Assembly (NCBI GenBank): GCA_017624955.1
Contig: JAGAMA010000012.1
Coordinates: forward strand, 53,127-117,126
Origin: Alistipes sp.
GTDB lineage: Bacteria > Bacteroidota > Bacteroidia > Bacteroidales > Rikenellaceae
DNA length: 64,000 nt
Direction: 5' to 3'
The notes under the pieces are model-generated. The model was not told the DNA's origin. It ran no database searches and saw only the letters and a list, made by a program, of their open reading frames with translations. The position numbers and the translations under genes are program-made. Positions 44,052 through 51,694 of the stretch are shown here, in pieces. Numbering within the stretch: the stretch's first letter is position 1; every line of letters starts with the position of its first letter.

Positions 44052-44568
44052 GGGAGATGTACGCCTGCTTTTGGTGCAACGGCATCGTGCCAAGCGAACC
44101 ACGGAGAGCCATACCGAACACTCCGCACAGCCCGTCAGCCGTGCACGGCAAAGCCTCACGATTGACGAGCTGGCCAAGCAACTCACTCACCGAAAGGAGG
44201 ATGCGAGTATCATGATCGGTGTCGGCTATGGGGTCAGCCCCGAGGCCTTCACCGCCCTGCAAGCCTTGGCCAAGCACCTGCGCGCCCGCATCATCGGAAC
44301 ACGTCCGGCCGTCGATGCCGGCCTGATTTCGCACGAAAGTATGGTCGGACAAACGGGTATCTCGATTGCCCCGACCTACTACCTCGCCTTCGGCATCTCG
44401 GGGCAGCAACTACACACGGTGGGCATCGTACGGAGTCGCTACATTGTAGCCATCAACACCGATCCGGAGGCCCGCCTGTGTCACCTGGCGGACTATATCG
44501 TGGTGGGCGATGCGCAGCAGGTAGCCACCCGCCTGCTCCACCTCCTACAAACCAGACAAAGTGCATGA
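44044..44568 (+). CDS. ETF-alpha-like stand-alone FAD-binding domain protein
   Basis: 174 residues, matching only the C-terminal FAD-binding domain of electron transfer flavoprotein alpha. Visible motifs are IGTRPAVDAGLI, MVGQTGISIAPTYYLAFGISG, IVAINTDPEARLCHLAD and YIVVGD, all as in EtfA. The usual N-terminal domain of about 190 residues is missing, replaced by a short basic segment; full EtfA is about 320. No etfB is nearby. It overlaps the ligase gene by 8 bases and the acyl-CoA dehydrogenase gene by 4, so it is likely to serve as electron acceptor partner for that enzyme or as a remnant of etfA. Confidence 0.82.
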   Translation: MLKGDVRLLLVQRHRAKRTTESHTEHSAQPVSRARQSLTIDELAKQLTHRKEDASIMIGVGYGVSPEAFTALQALAKHLRARIIGTRPAVDAGLISHESMVGQTGISIAPTYYLAFGISGQQLHTVGIVRSRYIVAINTDPEARLCHLADYIVVGDAQQVATRLLHLLQTRQSA

Positions 44569-46280
44569 GTAACTATTTTACCGACAACCCCACCCTGGAG
44601 CGTGTCCTGCGACACCCCGCATTAAAGGAGATCGTCCGCCTGCGGGAGGGCGATTTTGCGGAGGCCTCTCGTTACGACTTTGCACCCCGCAACATCGAGG
44701 AGGCGATCGAGGACTACCGCGAAATCATGGTTCAGATGGGAGCTATCTGCGGCGAAGGTATCGCCCCGAATGCCCGTGAGGTCGATCTGCAAGGCCCGCG
44801 GCTCGAGGAGGGGCGGGTTATCTACGCCGAAGGTACGCAACAGAACCACCGTCTGCTGACCGAGGCGGGGCTCTACGGCATGACCTTGGAGCGCCGTTTC
44901 GGCGGACTGAATATGCCCACAACCCTCTTTGTGATGGCTACCGAGCTGGTGGCGCGTGCCGATGGCGGATTTGTCTGCCTGTGGGCATTGCAGAATTGCG
45001 CCGAGACGATTGCCGCCTTCGGCAGCGAGGAGCAGAAGGAGCGCTACCTGCAGCACGTGGTGGCAGGAGCAACCTGCTCGATGGACCTCACGGAGCCCGA
45101 TGCCGGTAGCGACCTGCAATCGGCCATGCTGCGTGCCACCTGGAGCGAAGAGCGCGGCATGTGGCTGCTCAATGGCGTGAAGCGCTTTATCACGAACGGC
45201 GATGCCGATCTGAAGCTCGTCCTGGCCCGCACCGAAAACGGCACGACCGATGCCCGCGGTTTGTCGCTCTTCCTCGTCGATCGTGAGCAGGGGGGCGTAA
45301 CGGTTCGCCGCATCGAGAAGAAGCTCGGTATCAAAGGGTCGGCCACCTGCGAGTTGGTCTTCGAGAATGCCCCGGCCGAGCTGATCGGCATGCGCCGCAT
45401 GGGGTTGATCCGCTATGTGATGTCGTTGATGAATGCCGCCCGTCTGGGCATCGGAGCGCAGTCGGTCGGCATTGCCGAGGCTGCCCTGCGCGAGGCGGAA
45501 GCCTACGCCGCCCAACGCCTGCAATTCGGCCGACCGATTGCCCGCTTGGCCGCCGTGAACGAGCTGCTGAGGAGCATACGCACCCGGATTGATGCTTCGC
45601 GCGCCCTGCTCTACGAGACAGCCCGCCAGGTCGATCGGACGCAAAGTTACGGTCTGAAGCTCAAGGCCGAAGGGCTGGAGGAGGAGGAGCGACAGGCGCT
45701 CAAACACGCACAGCAATTGGCCGACATGTACACCCCGCTACTGAAGCTCATGGCCGGCGAGGCGTGTAACCGCATCGCCTACGATGCGTTGCAGGTCTTC
45801 GGCGGCTCGGGCTACATGCAGGACTTCCCCATCGAGCGCCTCTACCGCGATGCGCGTGTCGTGACGATCTACGAGGGTACGTCGCAGATGCAGGTCGTAG
45901 CCGCCATGAAATATGTTTCGGGTGGCATATTGAGTGCCCATATCGGCCAGCTGATTGCCGAGGCACCGCAGGATCATCCCCACCGCGCAGCTTACGATCG
46001 CCTTGCACCGCTTGCGGTGCGCTACGAAAAGCTCATCGGCGACACGACGGCCGAGGGAGAGGTGTGCGTGGAGTACCACGCCCGTCGCCTGGTGGAGTGC
46101 GGAGCGATGCTGCTGATGGCGCTCCTGCTGATTGCCGAGGCCGATGATGCGCGCAGCACGCGCTCGATGAACCACTTCCTGCTCATGACCGAGGCGCTCT
46201 TCGCCGAACACGAACATTCGATCCGCACGCTACGCGCGGCAGAGATTGAAAACCTGATGCAGGAAGATATCGAGGCGTAG
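44565..46280 (+). CDS. Acyl-CoA dehydrogenase
   Basis: 571 residues from the ATG overlapping the preceding stop. ACAD motifs: CSMDLTEPDAGSDLQSAML (FAD-binding loop), IKKLGIKGSATC-like segment EKKLGIKGSATCELVF, RLQFGRPIARLAAV, GGSGYMQDFPIERLYRDAR, and IYEGTSQMQ with the catalytic glutamate. A C-terminal extension of about 130 residues beyond the usual 380 matches longer ACADs found in Bacteroidetes. It oxidises acyl-CoA at alpha-beta and passes electrons to an ETF, probably the FAD-domain protein encoded just upstream. It converges on the LytTR gene with a gap of only 3 bases and no terminator between. Confidence 0.92.
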   Translation: MSNYFTDNPTLERVLRHPALKEIVRLREGDFAEASRYDFAPRNIEEAIEDYREIMVQMGAICGEGIAPNAREVDLQGPRLEEGRVIYAEGTQQNHRLLTEAGLYGMTLERRFGGLNMPTTLFVMATELVARADGGFVCLWALQNCAETIAAFGSEEQKERYLQHVVAGATCSMDLTEPDAGSDLQSAMLRATWSEERGMWLLNGVKRFITNGDADLKLVLARTENGTTDARGLSLFLVDREQGGVTVRRIEKKLGIKGSATCELVFENAPAELIGMRRMGLIRYVMSLMNAARLGIGAQSVGIAEAALREAEAYAAQRLQFGRPIARLAAVNELLRSIRTRIDASRALLYETARQVDRTQSYGLKLKAEGLEEEERQALKHAQQLADMYTPLLKLMAGEACNRIAYDALQVFGGSGYMQDFPIERLYRDARVVTIYEGTSQMQVVAAMKYVSGGILSAHIGQLIAEAPQDHPHRAAYDRLAPLAVRYEKLIGDTTAEGEVCVEYHARRLVECGAMLLMALLLIAEADDARSTRSMNHFLLMTEALFAEHEHSIRTLRAAEIENLMQEDIEA

Positions 46281-46283
46281 CGC

Positions 46284-47138
46284 CTACTCGGCTTCGATCG
46301 AGGAGGAGGCAAGCAGTTCGGTGAGCTGCTTATGATAGCTCTTTGAAACGGGAATCGGCTTGGCCGCCGGGTGCGAAAGGGTGATCTTCCCCCGCTCGTG
46401 GCCATTCTTGAAGCAGTTGATCTTCTGCGTATTGACGATGTAGGAGCGGTGGCAGCGCATGAGCGATGTACCCAGCAGGCTCTCCTCCAGGGTCTGCGTC
46501 TTGCAACGCAACATGTAGCTCACGAGCTTTTCATCCAGTTCGTAGTAGATGCGCACATAGTTATCCTGCGACTCGATGTAGTAGAGCGCCGACTCTTCGA
46601 CGGCCATCTTCGGGATGCCGTTGTTGTCCGAGAATCGGATCAGGCGCGAGGTGGGTCGCTCCTGCTGTTGCTCCTGCTCCAAACGCATCAGGTTCAGCTC
46701 CTCCTTCTGGGCGCGATAGGCCGTGTAGAGGGTGATCAGGGCGTAGGGAATGGCCAGGATCAGCGACACGCACAGGATGATGCGCCCGACAAGCGGCAGG
46801 GTCAGGGTCGAACCGCTCAGTTCAAAGGCCGCCGTAAAGGCGGTATAGGTCAGGGCAATGAGGACAAATTCGGCGGCGATCCACAGTAAATAGGTGCGCA
46901 CCGAAAGCGTACGCTCGGCGTGAAAATAGGCAAAGAGTTGTTTGCTAAGCACCAGGATAGCGATGGCTACCAGGTAGAAGCACAAGGTCACAAACAGACG
47001 TGGCGCGGGGCTCAACCCAAACCAAGCCGTGGCCGAGAAGGGCTGATAGACAACCATGAAAATAACCGAGAAGAGTACGATAAAGAATACCGACTCGAGC
47101 TGGTATTTTCGGCGTAACATAAATTTGGGTACCTCCAT
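46284..47138 (-). CDS. Membrane-anchored LytTR-family DNA-binding regulator
   Basis: 284 residues. Four hydrophobic segments (about residues 15-37, 46-66, 82-105, 114-140) are followed by a coiled stretch (QKEELNLMRLEQEQQQ) and then a LytTR domain (about residues 178-275): YYIESQDNYVRIYYE, LMRCHRSYIVNTQKINCFKNG, TLSHPAAKPIPVSKSYHKQL. It lacks a response-regulator receiver domain, so it is probably a one-component sensor in the inner membrane. Targets are unknown. Divergent from fabF. Confidence 0.88.
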   Translation of the reverse strand: MEVPKFMLRRKYQLESVFFIVLFSVIFMVVYQPFSATAWFGLSPAPRLFVTLCFYLVAIAILVLSKQLFAYFHAERTLSVRTYLLWIAAEFVLIALTYTAFTAAFELSGSTLTLPLVGRIILCVSLILAIPYALITLYTAYRAQKEELNLMRLEQEQQQERPTSRLIRFSDNNGIPKMAVEESALYYIESQDNYVRIYYELDEKLVSYMLRCKTQTLEESLLGTSLMRCHRSYIVNTQKINCFKNGHERGKITLSHPAAKPIPVSKSYHKQLTELLASSSIEAE

Positions 47139-47256
47139 AGTTGAACTTTTTTTTCGGGGCGAAGGTAAGCATTTTTCTCCGAAAAATAAAATAACGCCTC
47201 CCGCGCCACCCCCTCATGCGTAGGAAAAGGTGGTCAAAACGGATAGGCATGAAAGA

Positions 47257-47264
47257 TATTTTTG
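47257..47264 (+). promoter_or_regulatory. -7 box of fabF
   Basis: TATTTTTG, consensus -7 word, 28 bases before the fabF ATG. Confidence 0.55.
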
Positions 47265-47292
47265 AAACTTAAAAAAAAGCAGTAACTTTACC

Positions 47293-48537
47293 ATGGAAAG
47301 ACGAGTAGTTATTACCGGCATGGGTGTTATCACCCCCGTCGGTTGTTCGGTTGACGAGTTTTGGGCCAACCTCCAAGCGGGCCATTGCGGCATCGCACCC
47401 CTCGAGGGGATCGAGGAGGAGCTATCGGTCAGTGTCGGCGGCCAGGTGAAAAACTTTGACCCCACGGCCCACGGCCTGGATCGTGGCGAGAGCCGTCGCA
47501 GCGACCGTTACAGCCAATTTGCCGTAGCTGCTGCCATCGAGGCGATGCAGCAGAGCGGTCTGCAGGCAGGCGAGAACATCGGCCCGGCCCGTTTGGGTGT
47601 CTATATCGGTTCGGGTATCGGTGGCATGACGACCTTTGTTGATCAGACGCGTGTCCTCTTCAACGAGGGTGCCCGCCGTATCTCGCCGCTCTTTATCCCG
47701 ATGATGATTTCGAACATCGCTTCGGGTAACGTGGCGATCCGCTTCAACGCCCAGGGTCCGAGCCTGGCGGCCGTATCGGCCTGCGCCACCTCGACCAACG
47801 CGGCCGGCGAAGCGTTCCGTGCCATCAAGCACGGCTACGCCGATGCCATCCTGACCGGTGGCTCGGAGGCGACGGTCAATGCCCTGGCTATCGGTGGTTT
47901 TGCCAACAGCAAGGCCCTCTCGCTCTCGAGCGATCCGCACTACGCCTCGATTCCGTTCAACAAGAACCGCAACGGATTCGTCATGGCCGAAGGTGCCGGT
48001 ATTTTGGTGTTCGAGGAGTTGGAGCACGCCCTCGAGCGAGGTGCCGAGATCATCGCCGAGGTCGTAGGCTATGGCAACACCTGCGATGCCTACCACTACA
48101 CCGCCCCGCGCCCCGATGCAGGCCCTGCCTCGCGTGCGATTCGTCAGGCGCTGGAGGAGGGTGGCTACCAAGCGGGCGAGCAGCTCTATGTCAATGCACA
48201 CGGCACCTCGACCCCGCTCAACGACAAGACCGAGACGCTGGCCCTGAAGCTGGCTCTTGGCGAGGAGGAGGCGCGCCGTGCCTCGATCAGCTCGACCAAG
48301 TCGATGACGGGTCACATGCTGGGCGCCACGGGTGCCGTGGAGTTGATCGCCTCGGCCCTTGCCGTGAAGCATGGCGTAGTGCCCCCGACCATCGGGCTCG
48401 ACACCCCCGACGAGGAGTGCGACCTGGACTACACGCCCAACGTAGCCCGCAAGCGTGAGCTGGATATGGCCATCTCGAACTCGCTCGGCTTTGGAGGACA
48501 CAATGCCTGCGTGGCATTGCGCCGTTATGTGAAATAA
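47293..48537 (+). CDS. fabF: Beta-ketoacyl-ACP synthase II
   Basis: 414-residue thiolase-fold condensing enzyme. The catalytic triad is visible: Cys in VSACATSTNAAGEAF (near residue 164), His in NAHGTSTPLNDKTE and His in STKSMTGHMLGATGA. The glycine-rich end SNSLGFGGHNACVALRRY is typical. It extends acyl-ACP by two carbons with malonyl-ACP. It is followed after 17 bases by fabG. Confidence 0.96.
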   Translation: MERRVVITGMGVITPVGCSVDEFWANLQAGHCGIAPLEGIEEELSVSVGGQVKNFDPTAHGLDRGESRRSDRYSQFAVAAAIEAMQQSGLQAGENIGPARLGVYIGSGIGGMTTFVDQTRVLFNEGARRISPLFIPMMISNIASGNVAIRFNAQGPSLAAVSACATSTNAAGEAFRAIKHGYADAILTGGSEATVNALAIGGFANSKALSLSSDPHYASIPFNKNRNGFVMAEGAGILVFEELEHALERGAEIIAEVVGYGNTCDAYHYTAPRPDAGPASRAIRQALEEGGYQAGEQLYVNAHGTSTPLNDKTETLALKLALGEEEARRASISSTKSMTGHMLGATGAVELIASALAVKHGVVPPTIGLDTPDEECDLDYTPNVARKRELDMAISNSLGFGGHNACVALRRYVK

Positions 48538-48554
48538 CACAAAAACAACTGAAT

Positions 48555-49301
48555 ATGAAACTTCTGAAAGGAAAAACGGCACTCATCACGGGTGCAGCGC
48601 GCGGCATCGGCAAGGCCATTGCCGTGGAGTATGCCAAGCACGGAGCAAACATCGCCTTTACCGACCTGGTCATCGACGAGGTAGGCCAAGCCACCGAGCA
48701 GGAGCTGGCATCGTATGGCGTTAAGGTGAAGGGCTACGCCTCCAATGCGGCCGATTTCGAGGCTGCACACGCAGTCGTAAAGCAGATTCACGAGGAGTTC
48801 GGCTCGATCGATGTGCTGGTCAATAATGCCGGTATCACGAAGGATACGCTTATGATGCGCATGTCGGAGGCGCAGTGGGATGCCGTGCTGACGGTCAATC
48901 TGAAGTCGGCCTTCAACTTTATCCACGCCGTAACCCCGATTATGGCGCGTCAGCGTGGCGGCTCGATTATCAACATGTCGTCGGTCGTAGGCGTGAGTGG
49001 CAATGCCGGGCAGTGCAACTACTCGGCCTCGAAGGCGGGTCTGATCGGTCTTGCCAAGTCGATCGCCAAGGAGATGGGCCCGCGCGGTATTCGTGCCAAC
49101 TGCATCGCCCCGGGTTTCATCATTACGGAGATGACCGCCGCCCTCCCCGAAGAGGTGCGCGAGCAGTGGGCCAAGACGATTCCGCTGCGTCGTGGCGGTA
49201 CGCCCGAGGATGTAGCCAAGGTGGCGCTCTTCCTCGCCTCGGATCTTTCGGGTTACGTCACGGGCCAGACGATCCACTGTTGCGGCGGCATGAATTGCTA
49301 A
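48555..49301 (+). CDS. fabG: 3-oxoacyl-ACP reductase
   Basis: 248-residue short-chain dehydrogenase. Cofactor loop TGAARGIGKAIAVEY, NNAG motif VNNAGITKDTLM, catalytic Ser in NMSSVVGVSGN and Tyr/Lys in YSASKAGLIGLAK, then RGIRANCIAPGFIITEMT. This set with the fabF neighbour supports the reductase of fatty-acid synthesis. Terminator 22 bases after the stop. Confidence 0.93.
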   Translation: MKLLKGKTALITGAARGIGKAIAVEYAKHGANIAFTDLVIDEVGQATEQELASYGVKVKGYASNAADFEAAHAVVKQIHEEFGSIDVLVNNAGITKDTLMMRMSEAQWDAVLTVNLKSAFNFIHAVTPIMARQRGGSIINMSSVVGVSGNAGQCNYSASKAGLIGLAKSIAKEMGPRGIRANCIAPGFIITEMTAALPEEVREQWAKTIPLRRGGTPEDVAKVALFLASDLSGYVTGQTIHCCGGMNC

Positions 49302-49323
49302 TGTTTTTATGCCCCGATACACA

Positions 49324-49354
49324 AACGGCTACCCAAAGCGGGTGGCCGTTTTTT
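49324..49354 (+). terminator. Terminator of fabF-fabG
   Basis: 11-bp stem AACGGCTACCC / GGGTGGCCGTT with loop AAAGC, followed by T-run. Confidence 0.9.
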
Positions 49355-49365
49355 GTTGGTTGGTT

Positions 49366-49507
49366 AGAGAGGATTCGGCTACTATACGAGCAAGACCGCC
49401 GCAACCGAAGGCATAGCCGAAGGTAACGAGGGCTTTTCGCCCTCGCAATCTCGCCAACAGGCGGTACTTGAAAAGGTATTGACTCCCATTCGGTCGCCTT
49501 TCCCTTC
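49366..49507. repeat. Dispersed repeat, unit C1
   Basis: Segment AGAGAGGATTCGGCTACTA through CCTTTCCCTT. It recurs about 288 bases on as C2. It contains the perfect hairpin CGAGGGC-TTTTC-GCCCTCG-like fold and ACCGAAGG words. Confidence 0.75.
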
Positions 49508-49539
49508 CGCTCACCGCGAGGCCCTTGTCGAGTCAGGTT

Positions 49540-49680
49540 GTAAGCCTCCCTTCACAAAGGGAGGTTTGGAGGGTTTTTAAGTATCGGGAAGGCCGCAGGC
49601 CATCCCTCTCTCTTCGCAAAGGGTTTGCAGGGAGGCCTTTTGAGGGTAGTCGGAGAGAGGAATTGGCTACTACGCGAGCC
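49540..49680. repeat. Inverted copy of the 14.7-kb dispersed repeat
   Basis: Read in reverse complement this matches 14741-14883. Shared long words include GTTTGCAGGGAGG and GGCCATCCCTCTCTCTTCGC. It overlaps the start of unit C2. Confidence 0.75.
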
Positions 49681-49807
49681 GAGACCGCCGCAACCGAAGG
49701 CGTAGCCGAAGGTAGCGAGGGCGAAAGGGTTCTGCCTTTTCGCCCTCGCAATCTCGCCAACAGGCGGTACTTGAAAAGGGATTGGCTCCCATTCGGTCAC
49801 CTTTCCC
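49654..49807. repeat. Dispersed repeat, unit C2
   Basis: Second copy of C1, with a 12-base insertion in the CGAGGGC hairpin loop. Both copies share AATCTCGCCAACAGGCGGTA. No protein pattern is evident in frames crossing these repeats. Confidence 0.75.
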
Positions 49808-49824
49808 TTTACTCCTTAATTGGT

Positions 49825-49956
49825 AAACGCAAAATAGACGGATGGCCGAAGGCCACGCTCAAAGAAGAAAGGCAGATGGATCAAATTTATTTGAATCCAC
49901 TGCCTTTTCTCTTTGAGTGTTACGGCTGCAAGCAGCCTATCGTCTATTTTGTGTTT
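49825..49956 (-). repeat. Cloverleaf-like element 4, directly 3' of tRNA-Ser(TGA)
   Basis: Outer stem AAACGCAAAATAGACG (49825-49840) / CGTCTATTTTGTGTTT (49941-49956), 16 bp with one G-T. Inner arms: TGGCC-GAA-GGCCA (49843-49855); a long arm CTCAAAGA...TCTTTGAG with AAAGGCAG/CTGCCTTT (49858-49917); GGCTG-CAAG-CAGCC (49924-49937). It begins 4 bases after the 3' end of the tRNA on the minus strand. Same arm order as element 3. Confidence 0.65.
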
Positions 49957-49960
49957 GATG

Positions 49961-50045
49961 CGGAGAGAGAGGGATTCGAACCCCCGGACCCGTGAAGGTC
50001 AACGGTTTTCAAGACCGCCGCAATCGACCACTCTGCCATCTCTCC
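49961..50045 (-). tRNA. tRNA-Ser (anticodon TGA)
   Basis: Acceptor GGAGAGA / TCTCTCC, D-arm GGCAGAGTGGTCGATTGCGGC, anticodon loop CTTGAAA reading TGA (decodes UCA and others), long variable arm, T-loop GGTTCGAATCC. CCA is not encoded. Confidence 0.96.
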
Positions 50046-50121
50046 GAGAGCGCAAAAATACGACCCTTTTTTTGTTTTGCCAAATCTTTAATCTTTTTCT
50101 TCACGCATCAAGACACATTTC

Positions 50122-50153
50122 TTGCGCCAACTGAGATTTTTTTCCTATCTTTG
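50122..50153 (+). promoter_or_regulatory. Promoter of the HU gene
   Basis: TTG at 50122-50124 and TATCTTTG at 50146-50153, spacing 21, a full match to the Bacteroidetes -33/-7 pattern. Confidence 0.7.
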
Positions 50154-50180
50154 TTCTATATTCTGAAATAGTGTCTTGTC

Positions 50181-50441
50181 ATGAATAAGTCCCAACTTGT
50201 TGAAGCGGTTGCCCTGGAGAGCAACCTCCAGAAAGTCGATGCCCGCAAGGCGGTCGATGCGCTGATCCACGTCATCCACCAAAGCCTGCAGGAGGGCGAA
50301 CGAATCACCCTTTCGGGGTTGGGATCGTTTACCGTGCAGCAGCATGCCGAGCGCATGGGGCGCAATCCGCGTACCGGAGCACCCGTGCCCATCCCTGCTC
50401 GCAAAAGCATCAAATTCAGACCTTTAATCGAAATCGAATAA
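50181..50441 (+). CDS. HU-family DNA-binding protein
   Basis: 86 residues. MNKSQLVEAVALESNLQKVDARKAVDALIHVI, then GERITLSGLGSFTVQQHAER and GRNPRTGAPVPIPARKSIKFRP, the DNA-grasping arm of HU/IHF. It is a small nucleoid protein binding DNA as a dimer. An aminotransferase gene follows after 12 bases. Confidence 0.95.
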   Translation: MNKSQLVEAVALESNLQKVDARKAVDALIHVIHQSLQEGERITLSGLGSFTVQQHAERMGRNPRTGAPVPIPARKSIKFRPLIEIE

Positions 50442-50453
50442 ACATTTCATACC

Positions 50454-51653
50454 ATGCCGCACATCTCTGAACGGGCCGAATTAATGCCGGCCTCCCCGAT
50501 TCGCAAACTTGGCCCGCTGGCCGATGCTGCCAAAGCGCGCGGAACGAAGATCTACCACCTGAACATCGGTCAGCCCGACCTGCAGACCCCCGAAGTGGGT
50601 CTGAACGCCCTGCGCACGATCGACCGTTCGGTGCTCGAATACAGCCCCAGCGACGGCTATTTGTCGCTACGCAAGAAGCTGGTCGAGTACTACGAGCAGT
50701 ACCAGATCAAGCTCACGCCCGACGATGTCATCGTCACCACGGGTGGTTCGGAGGCGGTGCTCTTTGCCTTCATGTCGTGCCTGAATCCGGGTGACGAGAT
50801 CATCGTACCCGAGCCGGCCTACGCCAACTACATGGCCTTCGCCATCTCGGCCGGTGCAACGATTCGCCCCGTGGTCTCGACCATCGAGGAGGGCTTTGCC
50901 CTGCCCGACGTGGCGGAGTTCGAGAAGCTGATCAACCCCCGCACGCGCGGTATCCTGATTTGTAACCCGAACAACCCGACCGGTTACCTCTATACGCGCC
51001 GTGAGATGGATCGCATCCGCGACCTGGTCAAGAAGCACGATCTGTTCCTCTTCTCGGACGAGGTCTATCGCGAGTTTATCTACACCGGATCGCCCTACAT
51101 CTCGGCCTTCCACCTCGAGGGAATCGAGGAGAATGTCGTGTTGATCGACTCCGTGTCGAAGCGCTACTCGGAGTGCGGTATCCGCATCGGTGCTCTGATC
51201 ACAAAGAACAAGGAGATCCGCGAGGCGGTGATGAAGTTCTGCCAGGCGCGTCTTTCGCCCCCGCTGTTGGGTCAGATTGTGGCCGAAGCCTCGATTGATG
51301 CGCCGCGCAGCTACTCGACAGAGGTTTACGAGGAGTACATCGAGCGACGCAAATGCCTGATCGACGGCCTGAACCGCATCCCCGGAGTCTATTCGCCGAT
51401 TCCGATGGGTGCCTTCTATACGGTGGCTCGCCTGCCGGTGGATAACAGCGACGACTTTTGCGCCTGGTGTCTCTCGGACTTCGAGTACGAGGGCGAGACG
51501 ATCATGATGGCCCCCGCGTCTGGTTTCTACTCCGAACCGGGCTACGGCCACAACGAGGTGCGCATCGCCTATGTGCTGAAGAAGGAGGACCTGCAACGCG
51601 CGCTCCTGATTCTGGGCAAGGCGCTCGAGGCCTACAACAACCGCAACCTGTAA
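50454..51653 (+). CDS. PLP-dependent aminotransferase (class I/II, AspC-like)
   Basis: 399 residues. Fold type I features: VTTGGSEAVLFAFMSCLNPGDEIIVPEPAYANY, NPNNPTGYLYTRREM, SDEVYREF, the lysine in DSVSKRYSECGIRIG, and a C-terminal arginine region (GYGHNEVRIAYVL). Substrate is an amino acid and an oxo acid; aspartate or aromatic specificity cannot be decided. It follows the HU gene by 12 bases. Confidence 0.9.
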   Translation: MPHISERAELMPASPIRKLGPLADAAKARGTKIYHLNIGQPDLQTPEVGLNALRTIDRSVLEYSPSDGYLSLRKKLVEYYEQYQIKLTPDDVIVTTGGSEAVLFAFMSCLNPGDEIIVPEPAYANYMAFAISAGATIRPVVSTIEEGFALPDVAEFEKLINPRTRGILICNPNNPTGYLYTRREMDRIRDLVKKHDLFLFSDEVYREFIYTGSPYISAFHLEGIEENVVLIDSVSKRYSECGIRIGALITKNKEIREAVMKFCQARLSPPLLGQIVAEASIDAPRSYSTEVYEEYIERRKCLIDGLNRIPGVYSPIPMGAFYTVARLPVDNSDDFCAWCLSDFEYEGETIMMAPASGFYSEPGYGHNEVRIAYVLKKEDLQRALLILGKALEAYNNRNL

Positions 51654-51694
51654 TCGAAAAAACAACCACGAATAACTACCACTAACTAACCAAT

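Noticed and set aside
49525-49995. 156-codon plus-strand frame across the repeats and the tRNA-Ser(TGA) gene
   Set aside because: It reads through dispersed repeats and antisense to a tRNA; the end (EREGFEPPDP) is the common artefact of tRNA-Ser read as protein.
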